Assembly (NCBI GenBank): GCA_051453625.1
Contig: JBOZIK010000001.1
Span: forward strand, 236,684,924 to 236,708,458
Length of the DNA stretch: 23,535 nucleotides
Source: Welwitschia mirabilis
Lineage: Eukaryota > Gnetophyta > Gnetopsida > Welwitschiales
Direction of reading: 5' to 3'
The translations under genes were made by a program, and so were the position numbers. Shown piece after piece: positions 10,761 through 21,019 of the stretch. The notes beneath the pieces were generated by a model. The model was not told the origin of the DNA. It worked only from the letters and a program-made list of their open reading frames with translations, and made no database searches. The stretch's first letter is position 1; every line of letters begins with the position of its first letter.

Positions 10761-11170
10761 CTAGGGTGAGTACTTTCCTTTATTTGATTAGCAACTTTAA
10801 TTACATGCATCACTTCCTCATGCTAGCTCCTTATTAATCCTTCATAGTCTCATAAGTAGGTTTAGTTCCTCCAAGACATGATTCAAAAGAATAAATGCAC
10901 AAATCTCAAAATTGTCATGTGGCATAATGAGACAAACTCTTCAATTCTAATGAAAAAAATAATAAATAGGCTATGAATCAAGTGTTTTTACTCATCTTAA
11001 GAACATAAAAGTCATATTAGAGTAAATCTATTCATTTATCATTGTTGGTTCTAAGTAAGATTGCATGTACTTATTCACATGCTCATTTTTTTCATAATGC
11101 ATAAAATCTATTAATCACATAACATAAGGAAGAAAATTTCAATTCATAATATATTACACCTATCACATTT

Positions 11171-11495
11171 ATTATTATGTTCTCTTGAAATATTTAATTT
11201 ATTAGTTTTATCATGTGATTTTAATTCCTTACATAATAGATTTATCTAATTTTAAATGTTTAGATAGCTTTTCTCATAAAGCCTTCTAACATAATTATTA
11301 TTATTTTCATAGTGAATAATGAAAATTACAAACTAAATTTAATTTAAAATACCATCTTATTTGACAAGGCCTTTAAAGAAGAGTAACTCATCATCTAGTT
11401 AAAAGCTTAATATACTTAATATACTTAATATCCAAGTAATTAAGGTTTACAAAATAGGAGATATGACAGTGGGTTCTTACATGCTTTTATGGATT
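11171..11495 (+). repeat. Left copy of a ~325-bp direct repeat next to a gap
   Basis: This copy matches 11601-11925 with about 15 differences and one short indel (around 95% identity by eye). It ends at ...ttcttacatgcttttatggatt, exactly where the 100-N gap starts. It contains three 9-bp units cttaatat(a/c) at 11406-11432. An allelic or contig-overlap duplication fits best. A pair of LTRs whose interior fell into the gap is possible. Confidence 0.85.
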
Positions 11496-11595
11496 NNNNN
11501 NNNNNNNNNNNNNNNNNNNNNNNNNNNNNNNNNNNNNNNNNNNNNNNNNNNNNNNNNNNNNNNNNNNNNNNNNNNNNNNNNNNNNNNNNNNNNNN
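11496..11595. other. Assembly gap, 100 N, between two near-identical repeats
   Basis: Exactly 100 N, a placeholder size. The sequence that ends at its left edge starts again about 170 bases upstream of where a simple join would need it, so the true structure here is unknown. Open frames that cross it consist of unknown residues. Confidence 0.85.
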
Positions 11596-11600
11596 AAATA

Positions 11601-11925
11601 TATTATTATGTTCTTTTGAAATATTCAATTTATAAGTTTTATCATGTGATTTTAATTCCTTACATAACAGATTTATCTAAATTTAAATATTTAGATAGGT
11701 TTTCTCATAAAGCCTTCTAACATAATTATTATTATTTTCATAGTAAATTATGAAAATTACAAACTAAATTTATTTAAAATACCATCTTATTTGACAAGGC
11801 CTTTAAATAAGAGTAACTCATCATCTAGTTAAAAGCTTAATATACTTAATATACGTAATATCCAAGTAATTAAGGTTTACCAAATAGGAGATATAACAGT
11901 GGGTTCTTACACGCTTTTATGGATT
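11601..11925 (+). repeat. Right copy of the ~325-bp direct repeat
   Basis: Near-identical to 11171-11495. Unlike the left copy it continues past ...acgcttttatggatt into LINE B sequence (from about 11918), so this copy holds the real right edge of the insertion. Its end, gggttcttaca at 11902-11912, could be the 3' end of an LTR (…CA). Confidence 0.8.
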
Positions 11926-12560
11926 TCATTCAAAATAGAAGTACATTCTTTTTATAGATCTACATAACCTTTAAATGCACTATTTACTTCTTTGGAAGTG
12001 TTTTAGACCTAAGTTCTTCATGTGCTATGAAAATGTTGATGCAATCATATTTTCAAAGAATTGATAATGTTTTCTTTATAGACTTAAGAATGTTATTTCG
12101 CAATGTATTTCTTTTTATTTTTACAGTAAAGTGGTGAAAATTTAGTTGGAGGTTAACTAATCTTCTCTAGCTATTAAAGGATTGGCCAAATGAGCCTTCC
12201 TTAGTTTCATGAGTACATCCTTAGAATCTGCTTATCGACAACATACCCTTTTGATTTAGAACTTTATGCTAACCTACATAGTTTACAACTAGCAAATAAA
12301 GCAAAGACTATGAGAGTGGTTTTATATGACTATAGGATAATGCAATAGATAGTGCTTAAAATTCATTTTATTACTTTCAAAGACTTCATCTTTGGTTATG
12401 ATGATGTATAATACTTGAGTTAAGCTACTTCTATAAAATTAAAATTGTAAAGTTATTAATGTAAATTATATTTCTATTGGATATGAGATTCATAAGTTGG
12501 TTAGGAAGAAAGATCTAAGGAAACATAAGGATTGGAATATAAAGGACTACACTATATAAT
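11918..12560 (+). pseudogene. LINE B: post-RT end and RNase H remnant, continuing from 7797
   Basis: 11930-12220 is collinear with 1320-1650 of copy A, for example ttcttcatgtgctatgaaaa against ttcttcatgtaatttgagaa, and gtgaaaatttagttggaggt against gtaaaaatttagttgaggat. At 12259-12340 one frame reads ELYANLHSLQLANKAKTM then RVVLYDYRIM. This fits the RNase H block E-x-x-A-L-x-x-G-L-x-L-A...V-E-x-D-S, with catalytic Glu and a candidate Asp still present. Around 12440-12515 KVINVNYISIGYEIHKLV fits the end of the domain (A-N-x-x-A-D-x-L-A-N-x-G). The first half of RNase H is missing, so the segment is internally deleted. The ORF2 end is probably between 12515 and 12560. Confidence 0.65.
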
Positions 12561-13446
12561 TAAGAATGCGAGCAGTCACCTACTAGAAATATCTTATTAG
12601 ATTAAGAGATTTCGATGAAGTACATTGGAAGCATGCACATTTATTTTTGTAAGAAATTTTAGACATAATATTACATATTAGCATTAAATAGATTTTATAA
12701 AGTTTAAAGACTTGTCAAATATTCATAATCAACATTGGGTAAATATAGTACAATATGAATAAGTCAATTATAAGTTGGTTTTAATCAATTAAGCAATTAT
12801 CTTTTGTGAAAAAAGGAGGAAAAAAGAAAAATGCTATAGAAGAACCCTAATTTAGTGCCAAAAGATATAAACGAAAAAGTAGTTAGAAGTTTTTATACAT
12901 GTTTTAGGTGAAATAAGTTAATTATTTTTTTAGGAAGAGAATACTTGTGTGATACTACTCCTTGTAGTATGTTCCCTATGAACTATCATATGTGTATAAT
13001 AAATATTTAAGTACAAAAATAACTCTCTATAAATTTAATAAACTATATCATTCTTTGACATATATCATAATAAATGATGAAATTTCCTTCTATGATAGGA
13101 GTATCCCCGTTAAGACAATCATACTAATGAGAACAAAAAAATGAGTAGTAATATGCTGTGTTATGTCATGTTAAGATTATCACTTAGTAGATAAAGATAT
13201 AATGTATGCTACGTAATGAATAAGAAGGATAAATAATATATAACGTGATATTATATATGTAAAGATTATATTAAATACCTTAATTATAGAAACATCCTAA
13301 TTAAGAATTCCATTATTAGGCATGAATAAACGATTATGAAAATTAGAAAAGATTGGTGGTAATGAATAAAAAGGATGTGAAGTATTACATGCACGCAAAT
13401 ACTAAATCTTTGAGTGGAAGTTACAAAACCATTACAAAATAAGGAG

Positions 13447-13517
13447 AAATAAATATTAAAATACCACATACATTTTCTGAGGAATAAATATTAAAATACC
13501 ACATACATTTTTTTTGA
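13447..13517 (+). repeat. Two-unit tandem duplication, ~35 bp
   Basis: The core aataaatattaaaatacc plus acatacatttt occurs twice in a row (about 13447-13481 and 13482-13516), differing mainly in the length of the T run at its end. It is probably a replication-slippage duplication. Confidence 0.85.
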
Positions 13518-14314
13518 GGGGGTTGAGTTGAAGGAATTTTTAATTAAAATTAAAAAAGAATTACAAGAATAGGGAAAAAGAAAGATTAATAAAAGAGGGA
13601 GAGAAATAATTCCAAGTGGATCCCAATTAAGGTTTTGAGCACTAGAGGCATTGAATTTAGGAAACAAATTACATGATAGAGCATTTTGTAAAGAAAGGGA
13701 AGTAGTTGGTACTTTCATTATTGAAGATGTCATTATTATGAAGCTTCCACATAAAGAATAAGATTCCACCTTTGAGAGCTGACTAGATTCACTGTCTCAC
13801 CTTGTTTGAAGGATAACGAATAGGAAAAGGAGCTTATAAATAACAAATTAAGTCCTAGTCCATTAGTTTGAAAGCCTAAATCCAAGTAGACATAACTATA
13901 TGACATGCCTAAAATGTAATGCAAGGGTGTCTCTTAAACTTGGTTTTGAGTACTTTGTTGACCTAAATTTGAAGAAATCTCTAGACCCTAGGTAAACCAT
14001 TATAAATTAAACTTTAGAGAAAGGTTACAATCTTGTAAGGAATAAAACTTGTTTATAAAGAACTAAAAATACTAGATTAAAATCCTAAGAATATAATTTA
14101 TTCTATCAAAAATGGGGGTAGAAATATATCATACATGTCAAAGAGTATTGCTCTTAGCAGTTCAAATATTAGAACATTACAAACATACCACATAAATCCC
14201 TTATGTTCAACATTGGAAATTACTTGAAAGGACAAAAGTTATGCTTTAATAATAATAAAAGCTATTTTGTGGTGGCTTTTTAATTGGAATTTGTCCTTCA
14301 AATTTTCCTAAGAT

Positions 14315-14362
14315 ATTCATATTTATTGATGTTCATCCATTCATATTTATTGATGTTCATCC
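14315..14362 (+). repeat. Perfect 24-bp tandem duplication
   Basis: The 24-bp unit beginning attcatatttattgatgttc occupies 14315-14338 and 14339-14362 with no mismatch. It is young compared with the decayed sequence around it. Confidence 0.95.
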
Positions 14363-15659
14363 TAGATGTCCTTGACTATCAAAGTTCCTTAGTTGCTAAA
14401 AGTTAAGAGCACCAGTTATAGTTTGATCTACTAAAGAAAGAACATTAATGCTAAGTTTTTTAAACCACAAAATTGACATTTTTGGATGAAGAGAATTAGA
14501 TGAATCATAATGAAACACTTTTATGTTACATCAAGATTTGTAAATTGCTTGGAGGAAAATACAACACTTAATCTTAAAGGGGGTTATAGTAAACATAGAA
14601 GACTAGTAAGTAAGAGAAGACTAATTAAGGCTTTTTCTTGAGTGACTTCTAAAGATAGAATGTCAAATGAGGAATTTCAAGTACTCTAAATTCATACATG
14701 CATGAATAATTCATTTTGGTACTACAATTTTACCTTGTAAAAATGATCTTTAATTCTCAACCCCTTAGTTCTTTAGGTCTTATACACCCTTGCCATGAAA
14801 CCATGTTAAAAGATCTCTTTTTAAGAATTTTGTATATTCATGAAACTAGTTCTAATTTTAAGTTTTTATCATCAAAATGAGAAAAGATTGAATTCTTTTC
14901 AATCTTACTACTAGAACAAGGTTTAAATTTTAAAATTATTTCTATTTGATAAATAAATCAACTCCCTAATCAATTTAGAACTTAAAATATTTAAATTAAT
15001 TATTTAACTTGTAGAAGAGTTACATAACTATAGTTAATTGAAGAATTTAATTCTTACCTTTTTACAAATATGTAGAGTTTGAAAAACTCAGCTAGGAAAG
15101 GGGATTGCTTATGAGTTGGTAAAATATAATTTCTTTAAAAACCTATGAATCATTACTTGAGTTCAATTTCCGACTAGTTCCTTAAAGTGAAAAAGATAAA
15201 AAGGAAGATAGGTGTCAATTCTATCTTCTCAAAATTAGATGTTTAGAGGTTTTTTGTAAAGTTTTATATTTTATTCCATAAAAGACTACCTCTAGGTATA
15301 GTTATGAATGTTTAAAAAATATACATTTAAAGGTCAAAGGTAAAACATAGGTATTTTTAAACATATCACTCTCAAAATACTTGTATAGATAATGATTTTC
15401 TAGTCAGAATATCTAATAATAGTGAAAGAAAGAGCCTATTATATAATGAAGGAAGATATTGCAAAATGAAATTGTTTTAGAATTAATTTTTAAGATTTGG
15501 CCATCAAAATAATTGAATTTATCTCTAATGTTTGAAAACATCATATTATACAATTTACATGCATAGATATGAACGTAGAAATGTGAGTTGCTTTCAAATA
15601 TTAAGGCTATGCTAAACTACTTTATGGTTTTCCTAAATATTATACATTGTAAACATAAT

Positions 15660-15850
15660 AAATGCTGGAATAGCTATGGCATTGTAATCCTATTGGTAGG
15701 ACTCTTTGTTTTCTAGTTATGAAGTCATGGATTTGAACTTTTGAATACTTGTGTGACATGCTATAAGACCCTAGGCATAATTAAATCACTCATTTGAGCA
15801 ATCATGGTGGTTTTACCTTTAGGAAGGGGGATAATCACTAAAATTCTTGA
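15660..15850 (+). repeat. SINE-like or tRNA-derived stretch with degenerate Pol III boxes
   Basis: tattggtagga at 15691-15701 resembles the end of a tRNA A box (T-x-G-x-x-x-A-G-T-x-G-G-T-A), and ggatttgaact at 15729-15739 resembles a B box (G-G-T-T-C-G-A-x-x-C-C) after C-to-T changes. Their spacing of about 38 bases is close to that of tRNA genes. The region after the B box (gtgtgacatgctataagacc) is compatible with the body of a plant SINE. No poly(A)-type tail or target-site duplication was located, and the stretch cannot fold as a functional tRNA. Confidence 0.4.
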
Positions 15851-16780
15851 GTTCCATGTTTTCATAATAAATTCTAGAATAATGTCCATGAAAAACTCAA
15901 TGAAGTTGTTTTTCATATTTTAAATAGTTTATGATCAATGTAAAACATAGAAAAAATGGGTCCTAATTTTATATGTTATGGAACATATTTGTAAAGTAAT
16001 TAAAAACCTATTTTGTGCTTCCAAGAAAAAATGAGGATATATTTATCATTAATGTATTTATATAGCATGATCAATTTTATGCAATGCATAATTAATTCTG
16101 AGAGATAGTAATATTATAACTAAGTTACAAGTTGAAATGGGGCACAATTTTACTTATAATTCCATCCTTACAAAAGCCCAATATATAATCAACTATTAGG
16201 AAGTTATGTAGTTAAACACTAGTAATCATGGACTGCTTATAATATGAAGTTTAATAGCTTGAGGTCAAATCATTAGTAAACATTATAGTAGAATATTCTT
16301 TAGGAATAGTTCATGTCCAAAGAATAACATCACAAAGCATTCAAAATCATTTTAAAATTGTTATTAAGATGAAGGCAACATGATAAACCTCCATTAAATT
16401 TGAAAATAAGCATTAAACTCGATAAATAAAACCATAATAATTAGTAAAAGATTGCAAAGGAGAAAAATGAAAAGGCATTTTGAGTGTAAAATAAAATCAT
16501 TATAAGATGAGATGAGAAAGGTCATGAATAACGTAATGAAGGAAACACTTAATATATATTCTCCAAGTTCCTTCAAAACCCTAAAAGAATCTAGTTGATG
16601 AAGGAACAACCTAAATTATATTCTAAGGTAATTACAAGTTTGTACTGATATGTTTTACTTTTGATAAAATAACTTTTTGGGGTTTGCAACCCTTCCATGC
16701 TTGAATAATTTTGGAAGGTGTCTTGAACGCCAAATAAAAAGTTTGATATTAAGATCAACAGAATCAAGTCTACACAGAAT
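15850..16780. other. AT-rich stretch, no gene seen
   Basis: About 0.9 kb of AT-rich sequence. Two minus-strand open frames (16394-16609, 16591-16791) are short, hydrophobic by composition and have no recognisable motif. I treat them as chance. Confidence 0.5.
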
Positions 16781-17052
16781 ATAGATAACATTTATAGAAT
16801 ACAAAGGAAGTACTAAGGATAAAAGACTCACATATTAGAAAATGGAAAAAACCAACGTCTAGAACAAAAAGGACTAATTAATGGTTGTTTTCCTACATTT
16901 AAGTATGGATGTATAGGTATAGATTACATTTATAGATTAGAAAGGAAGTACTAGTGATAAAAGACATACAAATTAGAAAATGGAAAGAGTCAATATCTTA
17001 AAAAATAAGGATTAATTAACAATGGTTTCCTACATTAGAGTATGTATATATA
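16781..17052 (+). repeat. Two-unit direct repeat, ~137 bp period
   Basis: 16781-16918 and 16919-17052 match along their length: atagat(a/t)acatttatagaat, aaaggaagtacta, gataaaagac, attagaaaatggaaa, ggattaattaa (or ggactaattaa), tttcctacatt, gtat. Identity is about 80% by eye. It lies just upstream of the LTR-like pair and is not repeated downstream of it. Confidence 0.85.
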
Positions 17053-17336
17053 GGTAGATTCCTATAAGAAATTGAAGGGTTATACACCTAGTCCACTACA
17101 AATTGTAGAAGGTAAGTGATCTCCAAATGGAACTCTCTGTCTGCATACTAATATGAAAAATAATATGAGGAAAAGTTCAGCATGAAGGAAATCTGTATGA
17201 GTGATCGTGTTTTTTTTTTGTTTGGAAAACTAGATCATAATAATGTCTTTACATTTACTATAAAGCAATAGTACAAATGCATTTCAAGAGAAAAAATCGA
17301 CAAAAACTAAGCAAGAGATAGATGAGACATATTATT

Positions 17337-17811
17337 AAGGGTTTCAACTATTTCACCGGCCAAAGATTTTTATAAATGAAGGTGCTTGGCCCTTTTTGTA
17401 GGTGAAAATATGGTTACGATTTCTCACTTAGGGTTTCTAATTTAGGATTTTTATAATTCAAAATTTAACACTTTTACGGCCATGCATTTTGGCAAAGTTT
17501 AGTGCTGGAACTACCTGACCTCATAATTAGAAATTGATTGCTTCCCTGAGACGACTTCATAATGTAGCTTTTAGAGTATTCTTCTCCATAGGAGTAGTGG
17601 CGTTAGTGACCTAGATAGTGGCGCTAGCATTTTTTGCCAAATTCTCTCCAACTTTCGATATGTTATCCAAAATAAAACAAACTACTTAAAATTGTCACGG
17701 GGAAATGCATAAGTTCACAACTTATATTTAAAACAGTTGAAGGCATAATTTTATGATAAAATAGTTAATTCTTGGTCTAATATACTTAGTATGAATGTCA
17801 ATTTTTACATG
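17337..17811. repeat. Left LTR-like direct repeat
   Basis: Matches 20502-20985 from aagggtttcaactatttt(c) to gaatgtcaatttttacatg. A 107-base sample near the start has about 18 differences (around 83% identity); the middle is more diverged. Many differences are C/T or G/A transitions. It holds telobox-like cttagggtttc and two gtggcg(t/c)tag words. Confidence 0.8.
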
Positions 17812-18338
17812 TTTATCATACTCGTTAATTAGACTTTGCTAGACTCTTAGCAAAAAGTGTGAAAACGATTGATTTAACATGGAAAAATTCTAAAGAAAAA
17901 CATTCAAGTATGAGAATGATACAACTTTTAAAAATTTTTGATCTATTTTTGAAAAATAAGGCATCAAAATTAGAAAATTTCTTCAAAAAATGGATGTCAT
18001 ACCCCCAACCAAAATTCAACTTTCTCTTCAACATTTGAAAAGATAGAAAAAATTTAATGCAAAATTTGAGAATAAGTTAATACCACGTTAGAATGAAGAT
18101 GCTTCATTACATGTCATTTTATTGAAACTGGACAAATAGGAAGGACAACAAAGCTAAACTATGCAAAATAAACAAAATGTTATATGCAAAAAATTAGAAC
18201 CGACTCTTAGAAATAATTGTCAATCAATGTATTACAAATTAAGACTATTGTGAAGAGAAGGAGAATGGGATTGAAAATGAAAAGTGAAGAAGAAAAATGA
18301 TATTGAAATGTGTTGGTTGAAAATGGATTATAGTCAGT

Positions 18339-18457
18339 TTTTGAAAAGTTTCAGCCATGACAGGAAATTTGAATAGACTGTAAATGAGATCAATAATATT
18401 GTAGAAATGTTTGTGAATGAAATGGGATCAATAATTTTGAAAAGTTTCAGCCATGAC
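18339..18457 (+). repeat. Dispersed 23-bp repeat pair with a related 17-bp pair
   Basis: ttgaaaagtttcagccatga occurs at 18341 and 18437, in a 23-bp match starting two bases earlier, 96 bases apart. Between them, gagatcaataat and gggatcaataat form a second pair. This looks like a partially eroded local duplication in the interior of the LTR-like element. Confidence 0.85.
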
Positions 18458-18850
18458 TAGTTTTAATCCTTTCAAGATTCTTAGGATTAAGTTCAAGGGA
18501 TGTGGAAAGCTCTTCGTCTTCATGTTGGTTAAGTGTCTGGAAGATTAAGTAGTGACTTGATTTAATTGTTGAGTATTTTACTTAAGCCATTAGTTCATTG
18601 ACACTTGGGCTTCCATCAATCTTGCAAGGATGTCTTTCAAGGAATTTGAAGAGCATTGTTAAATGTTGAAAGGTGAAGAGCATCGTTCAAACAATGAAGG
18701 ATGTAAATTAGGAGGTGAAGAGAATTAATAGGTTTATGAGGAATAAGGGCTATTAGGGATGGTGGAATATACAAGTTCATAATTCTCTGGGGAAGGACCT
18801 AATCTATGCACACTATGAGGTTGAAAAAAACATAAAGGGATATCTATGTA

Positions 18851-18930
18851 TTTAGGTTGAAGGTAATCCCTTATAGTTTTTTTAGGTCAAAGGTAATCTC
18901 CTACATTTTGTTTAGGTTAAACGTGATTAG
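18851..18930 (+). repeat. Tandem repeat, 30-bp period, about 2.6 units
   Basis: Units start with tttaggttgaaggtaatc (18851), tttaggtcaaaggtaatc (18881) and tttaggttaaacgtgatt (18911). The period is exactly 30 bases. The frames through it contain stops, so it does not encode a peptide repeat now. Confidence 0.85.
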
Positions 18931-19007
18931 CAAAATTGTAGGGATTTTCATTATTTCGATAAAAAGATGCACTTTCAATATTAGGATCCATTTAAATGTT
19001 TAGAAGC

Positions 19008-19020
19008 CAGTCTATAAAAT
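19008..19020 (+). promoter_or_regulatory. TATA-like motif inside the LTR-like element
   Basis: gtctataaaatcc is a good plant TATA match and follows the 30-bp tandem repeat by about 100 bases. Subterminal repeats followed by a TATA box are common in LTR U3 regions, but AT-rich DNA gives such matches by chance. Confidence 0.25.
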
Positions 19021-19564
19021 CCACCATTAGGATCATGCTTTCACAAATCTGCAAGGTTTCAGGAAGGACATGATAGCAACAAGGGTTCAATAGAGTGTGC
19101 ATGAAAAATCTAGAGATATTTCGAGCAAAAGCACTGGTAGTGTAGGTGAGGCCTACTGATGGCACTAGTTGTTTAAGCTAAAATGGTCTGTAAAAGATAT
19201 GGGTTATGGATGCAATTGTGCAAACTAACTTGTGTATTAAGGAATAAAAGATAATTCATAGAAAATGAAATGACAAAGTAGATATGAAATGATTATCATG
19301 GAAAAATCCTATGAAAATAGAAACCTCAGGAAACTAATAAAAATATGGGAACTACACCCAAAATCAGAAACAAAAATCTAGTGTAAAAATGCAGAAGCAA
19401 AAAGAAGGGTGAAGGAGTTCTTGTTTGTTTTCCTCGTCCATATTTTTTCGATCCTCATTTGGGTCACAAACCTATACAAAATTCATTAGACTTGCAACCA
19501 CAAAGATTTGATATGGAACTATTTTCAGGTTAGGGAGAAAAACTTAATAGAACTTAGAAAAATG

Positions 19565-19735
19565 GACCAGCTCAGGTATCACTGGGAATGGATTAGTACC
19601 CATCATTTGAAAGTACAAAAATGAAAAGGAAAATACCAAAAAGAAAAGAGACCAATTCGAGTAACATTAGAAGGGACTAGTACCAACAACTAGAAGTGCA
19701 AGAAAACTAAAAAACTAAACTAAAAATGCAAGAAA
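19565..19735 (+). repeat. Two-unit diverged repeat, ~85 bp period
   Basis: gaccagctcaggtatcact...gattagtaccc (19565) and gaccaattcgagtaacatt...gactagtacca (19650) align over about 70 bases at roughly 65-70% identity, and both run into A-rich sequence. Confidence 0.6.
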
Positions 19736-20460
19736 GCAAGCGATGTGTATGTTCTATGAAGCTATCGTGTCATTATGCCTAGTAATGGCACAAAAACTTG
19801 TTTCTGTTTAGCTCTTACAATTTATAGACCAAGACTCATATTATAGTAGCGTCTCGATGTCATTCTTTCCATAGGGATAAATCAAGGTAGAAAACTTAAT
19901 AATGAAAATACAAAATTTTCTAACTTACAAAGGGTTCAAAACAAGAACGAAAAGCGGGATTGAGGATATAAACTTTAATGGTAAAGGTAGGGAAACAAAT
20001 TAACTTTGAAGGTCTAACTTGAATCATCCAACAACAAAACCTCCACTTTAACAATATATTGTAAATTCCTAAAATAAACCTTTAGATTGTTAAGTCATCA
20101 TGGTTTGGATCTTGGTGGCATAATCTCATTCACCACATGAGTAGTGACGAATCTCTTAGTCACTTTGGTCCTTTATAGCCTAATGTAAGCATGGAAAGTA
20201 GGAATGAAAATGCACATGAACCATAAAAAGGGGTGACTATAACCAAGAAGTAAACTAAAAAGTCTCACACAGAAAACAGAAGTACTTGACAATTTTATAG
20301 TCTCATTTAAGCATTAAAAGTACAATGTTAATTATAGCTCAAGATCAAAGATACACAACTACTTCTATTTCATGAAAAAGCAAGAATTGCATTACATGGA
20401 AGAAAGAAAACCAAGCTAATATAGACTCATCAAAGCTAGCGTTAAGGCTACCCTACTCCC

Positions 20461-20470
20461 AAAGGGGAAG
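20461..20470 (+). promoter_or_regulatory. Possible polypurine tract
   Basis: aaaggggaag lies about 30 bases upstream of the right LTR-like repeat. A polypurine tract should touch the LTR, so either the repeat begins earlier than I can align it or the match is by chance. Confidence 0.25.
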
Positions 20471-20501
20471 TTTAAGCAGACATGATAACGATTGACGCTT
20501 T

Positions 20502-20985
20502 AAGGGTTTCAACTATTTTGTCAGCCAAAGATTGTTGCAAATGAAGGCACTTTGCCCTTTTTGTAGATGAAAATAGGGTTAGGGTTTCTCAATTACGATT
20601 TCCAATTTAGGGTTTTAAAATTGGGAATTTGACGCTTTTACAACCATGCATTTTGTTGGAGTTTGGTATCGTAAGTGCTTGATCCTATAACGGCAAATTG
20701 ATTGCTTCCTTGAGACAACTCCTTTTGAAGTGTTTTGCTCCACAGGGCCAGTGGCCTAGTGATCTGGACAATGATGCTAGTGTTTTCTGCTGAATTGTCT
20801 CTAACTTTCAGTATATCATTTAGAATGCAACGAATTAGCTGAAATTGTCTTAGGGAAATTCATAAGTTCACAAATTATTTTTAAAATAGCAAAAAACATA
20901 ATTTTATGATGAAACAGTTATTTTAATGTCTTCTTCTAAGCTAAATTGATGTAATATACTTGGTCTGAATGTCAATTTTTACATG
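20502..20985. repeat. Right LTR-like direct repeat
   Basis: Second copy of 17337-17811. It contains tagggttagggtttc (20574-20588), almost two plant telomere units, and a second tttagggtttt at 20606. In the left copy the first site is broken to tatggttacgatttc, so the right copy preserves this motif better. Confidence 0.8.
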
Positions 20986-21019
20986 CTATCAAATTGCTTA
21001 AGACATAATGGATCCTAAT

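Larger units (their letters stand above)
12560..15660. other. AT-rich stretch, no gene seen
   Basis: About 3.1 kb of AT-rich sequence. Minus-strand open frames at 13284-13469, 13491-13769 and 13736-13924 are short, overlap low-complexity sequence and show no family motif. A purine tract lies at 12808-12836. Two short tandem duplications are listed separately. Confidence 0.5.
17337..20985. mobile_element. Candidate non-autonomous LTR retrotransposon (about 3.65 kb)
   Basis: Two direct repeats of about 475 and 484 bp lie 3,165 bp apart in the same orientation and enclose 2.7 kb without a usable open frame. Direct terminal repeats around a non-coding interior fit a large non-autonomous LTR element. 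A purine tract aaaggggaag at 20461-20470 lies near the right repeat, as a polypurine tract would. Weak points: no clear primer-binding site, no certain TG...CA ends, and no target-site duplication. Alternatives are an old segmental duplication or two solo repeats of one family. The strand is uncertain: read on the minus strand the repeats would begin TGTAAAAATTGACATTC, an acceptable LTR start. Confidence 0.45.

Noticed and set aside
13491-13924. Two overlapping minus-strand open frames (92 and 62 codons)
   Set aside because: Considered as a small gene because the composition is less AT-biased, but there is no recognisable domain, no clear exon borders and the two frames conflict.
15180-15330. 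Possible Ty3 or pararetrovirus-type RT fragment (IFSKLDV followed by RLPLG)
   Set aside because: The spacing between the two blocks is about half of what an RT needs, the neighbouring frame has stops and no other RT or integrase motif is nearby.
17825-18034. 69-codon minus-strand open frame
   Set aside because: Rich in Phe and Lys from AT-rich composition, no motif, and it starts at the edge of the LTR-like repeat.
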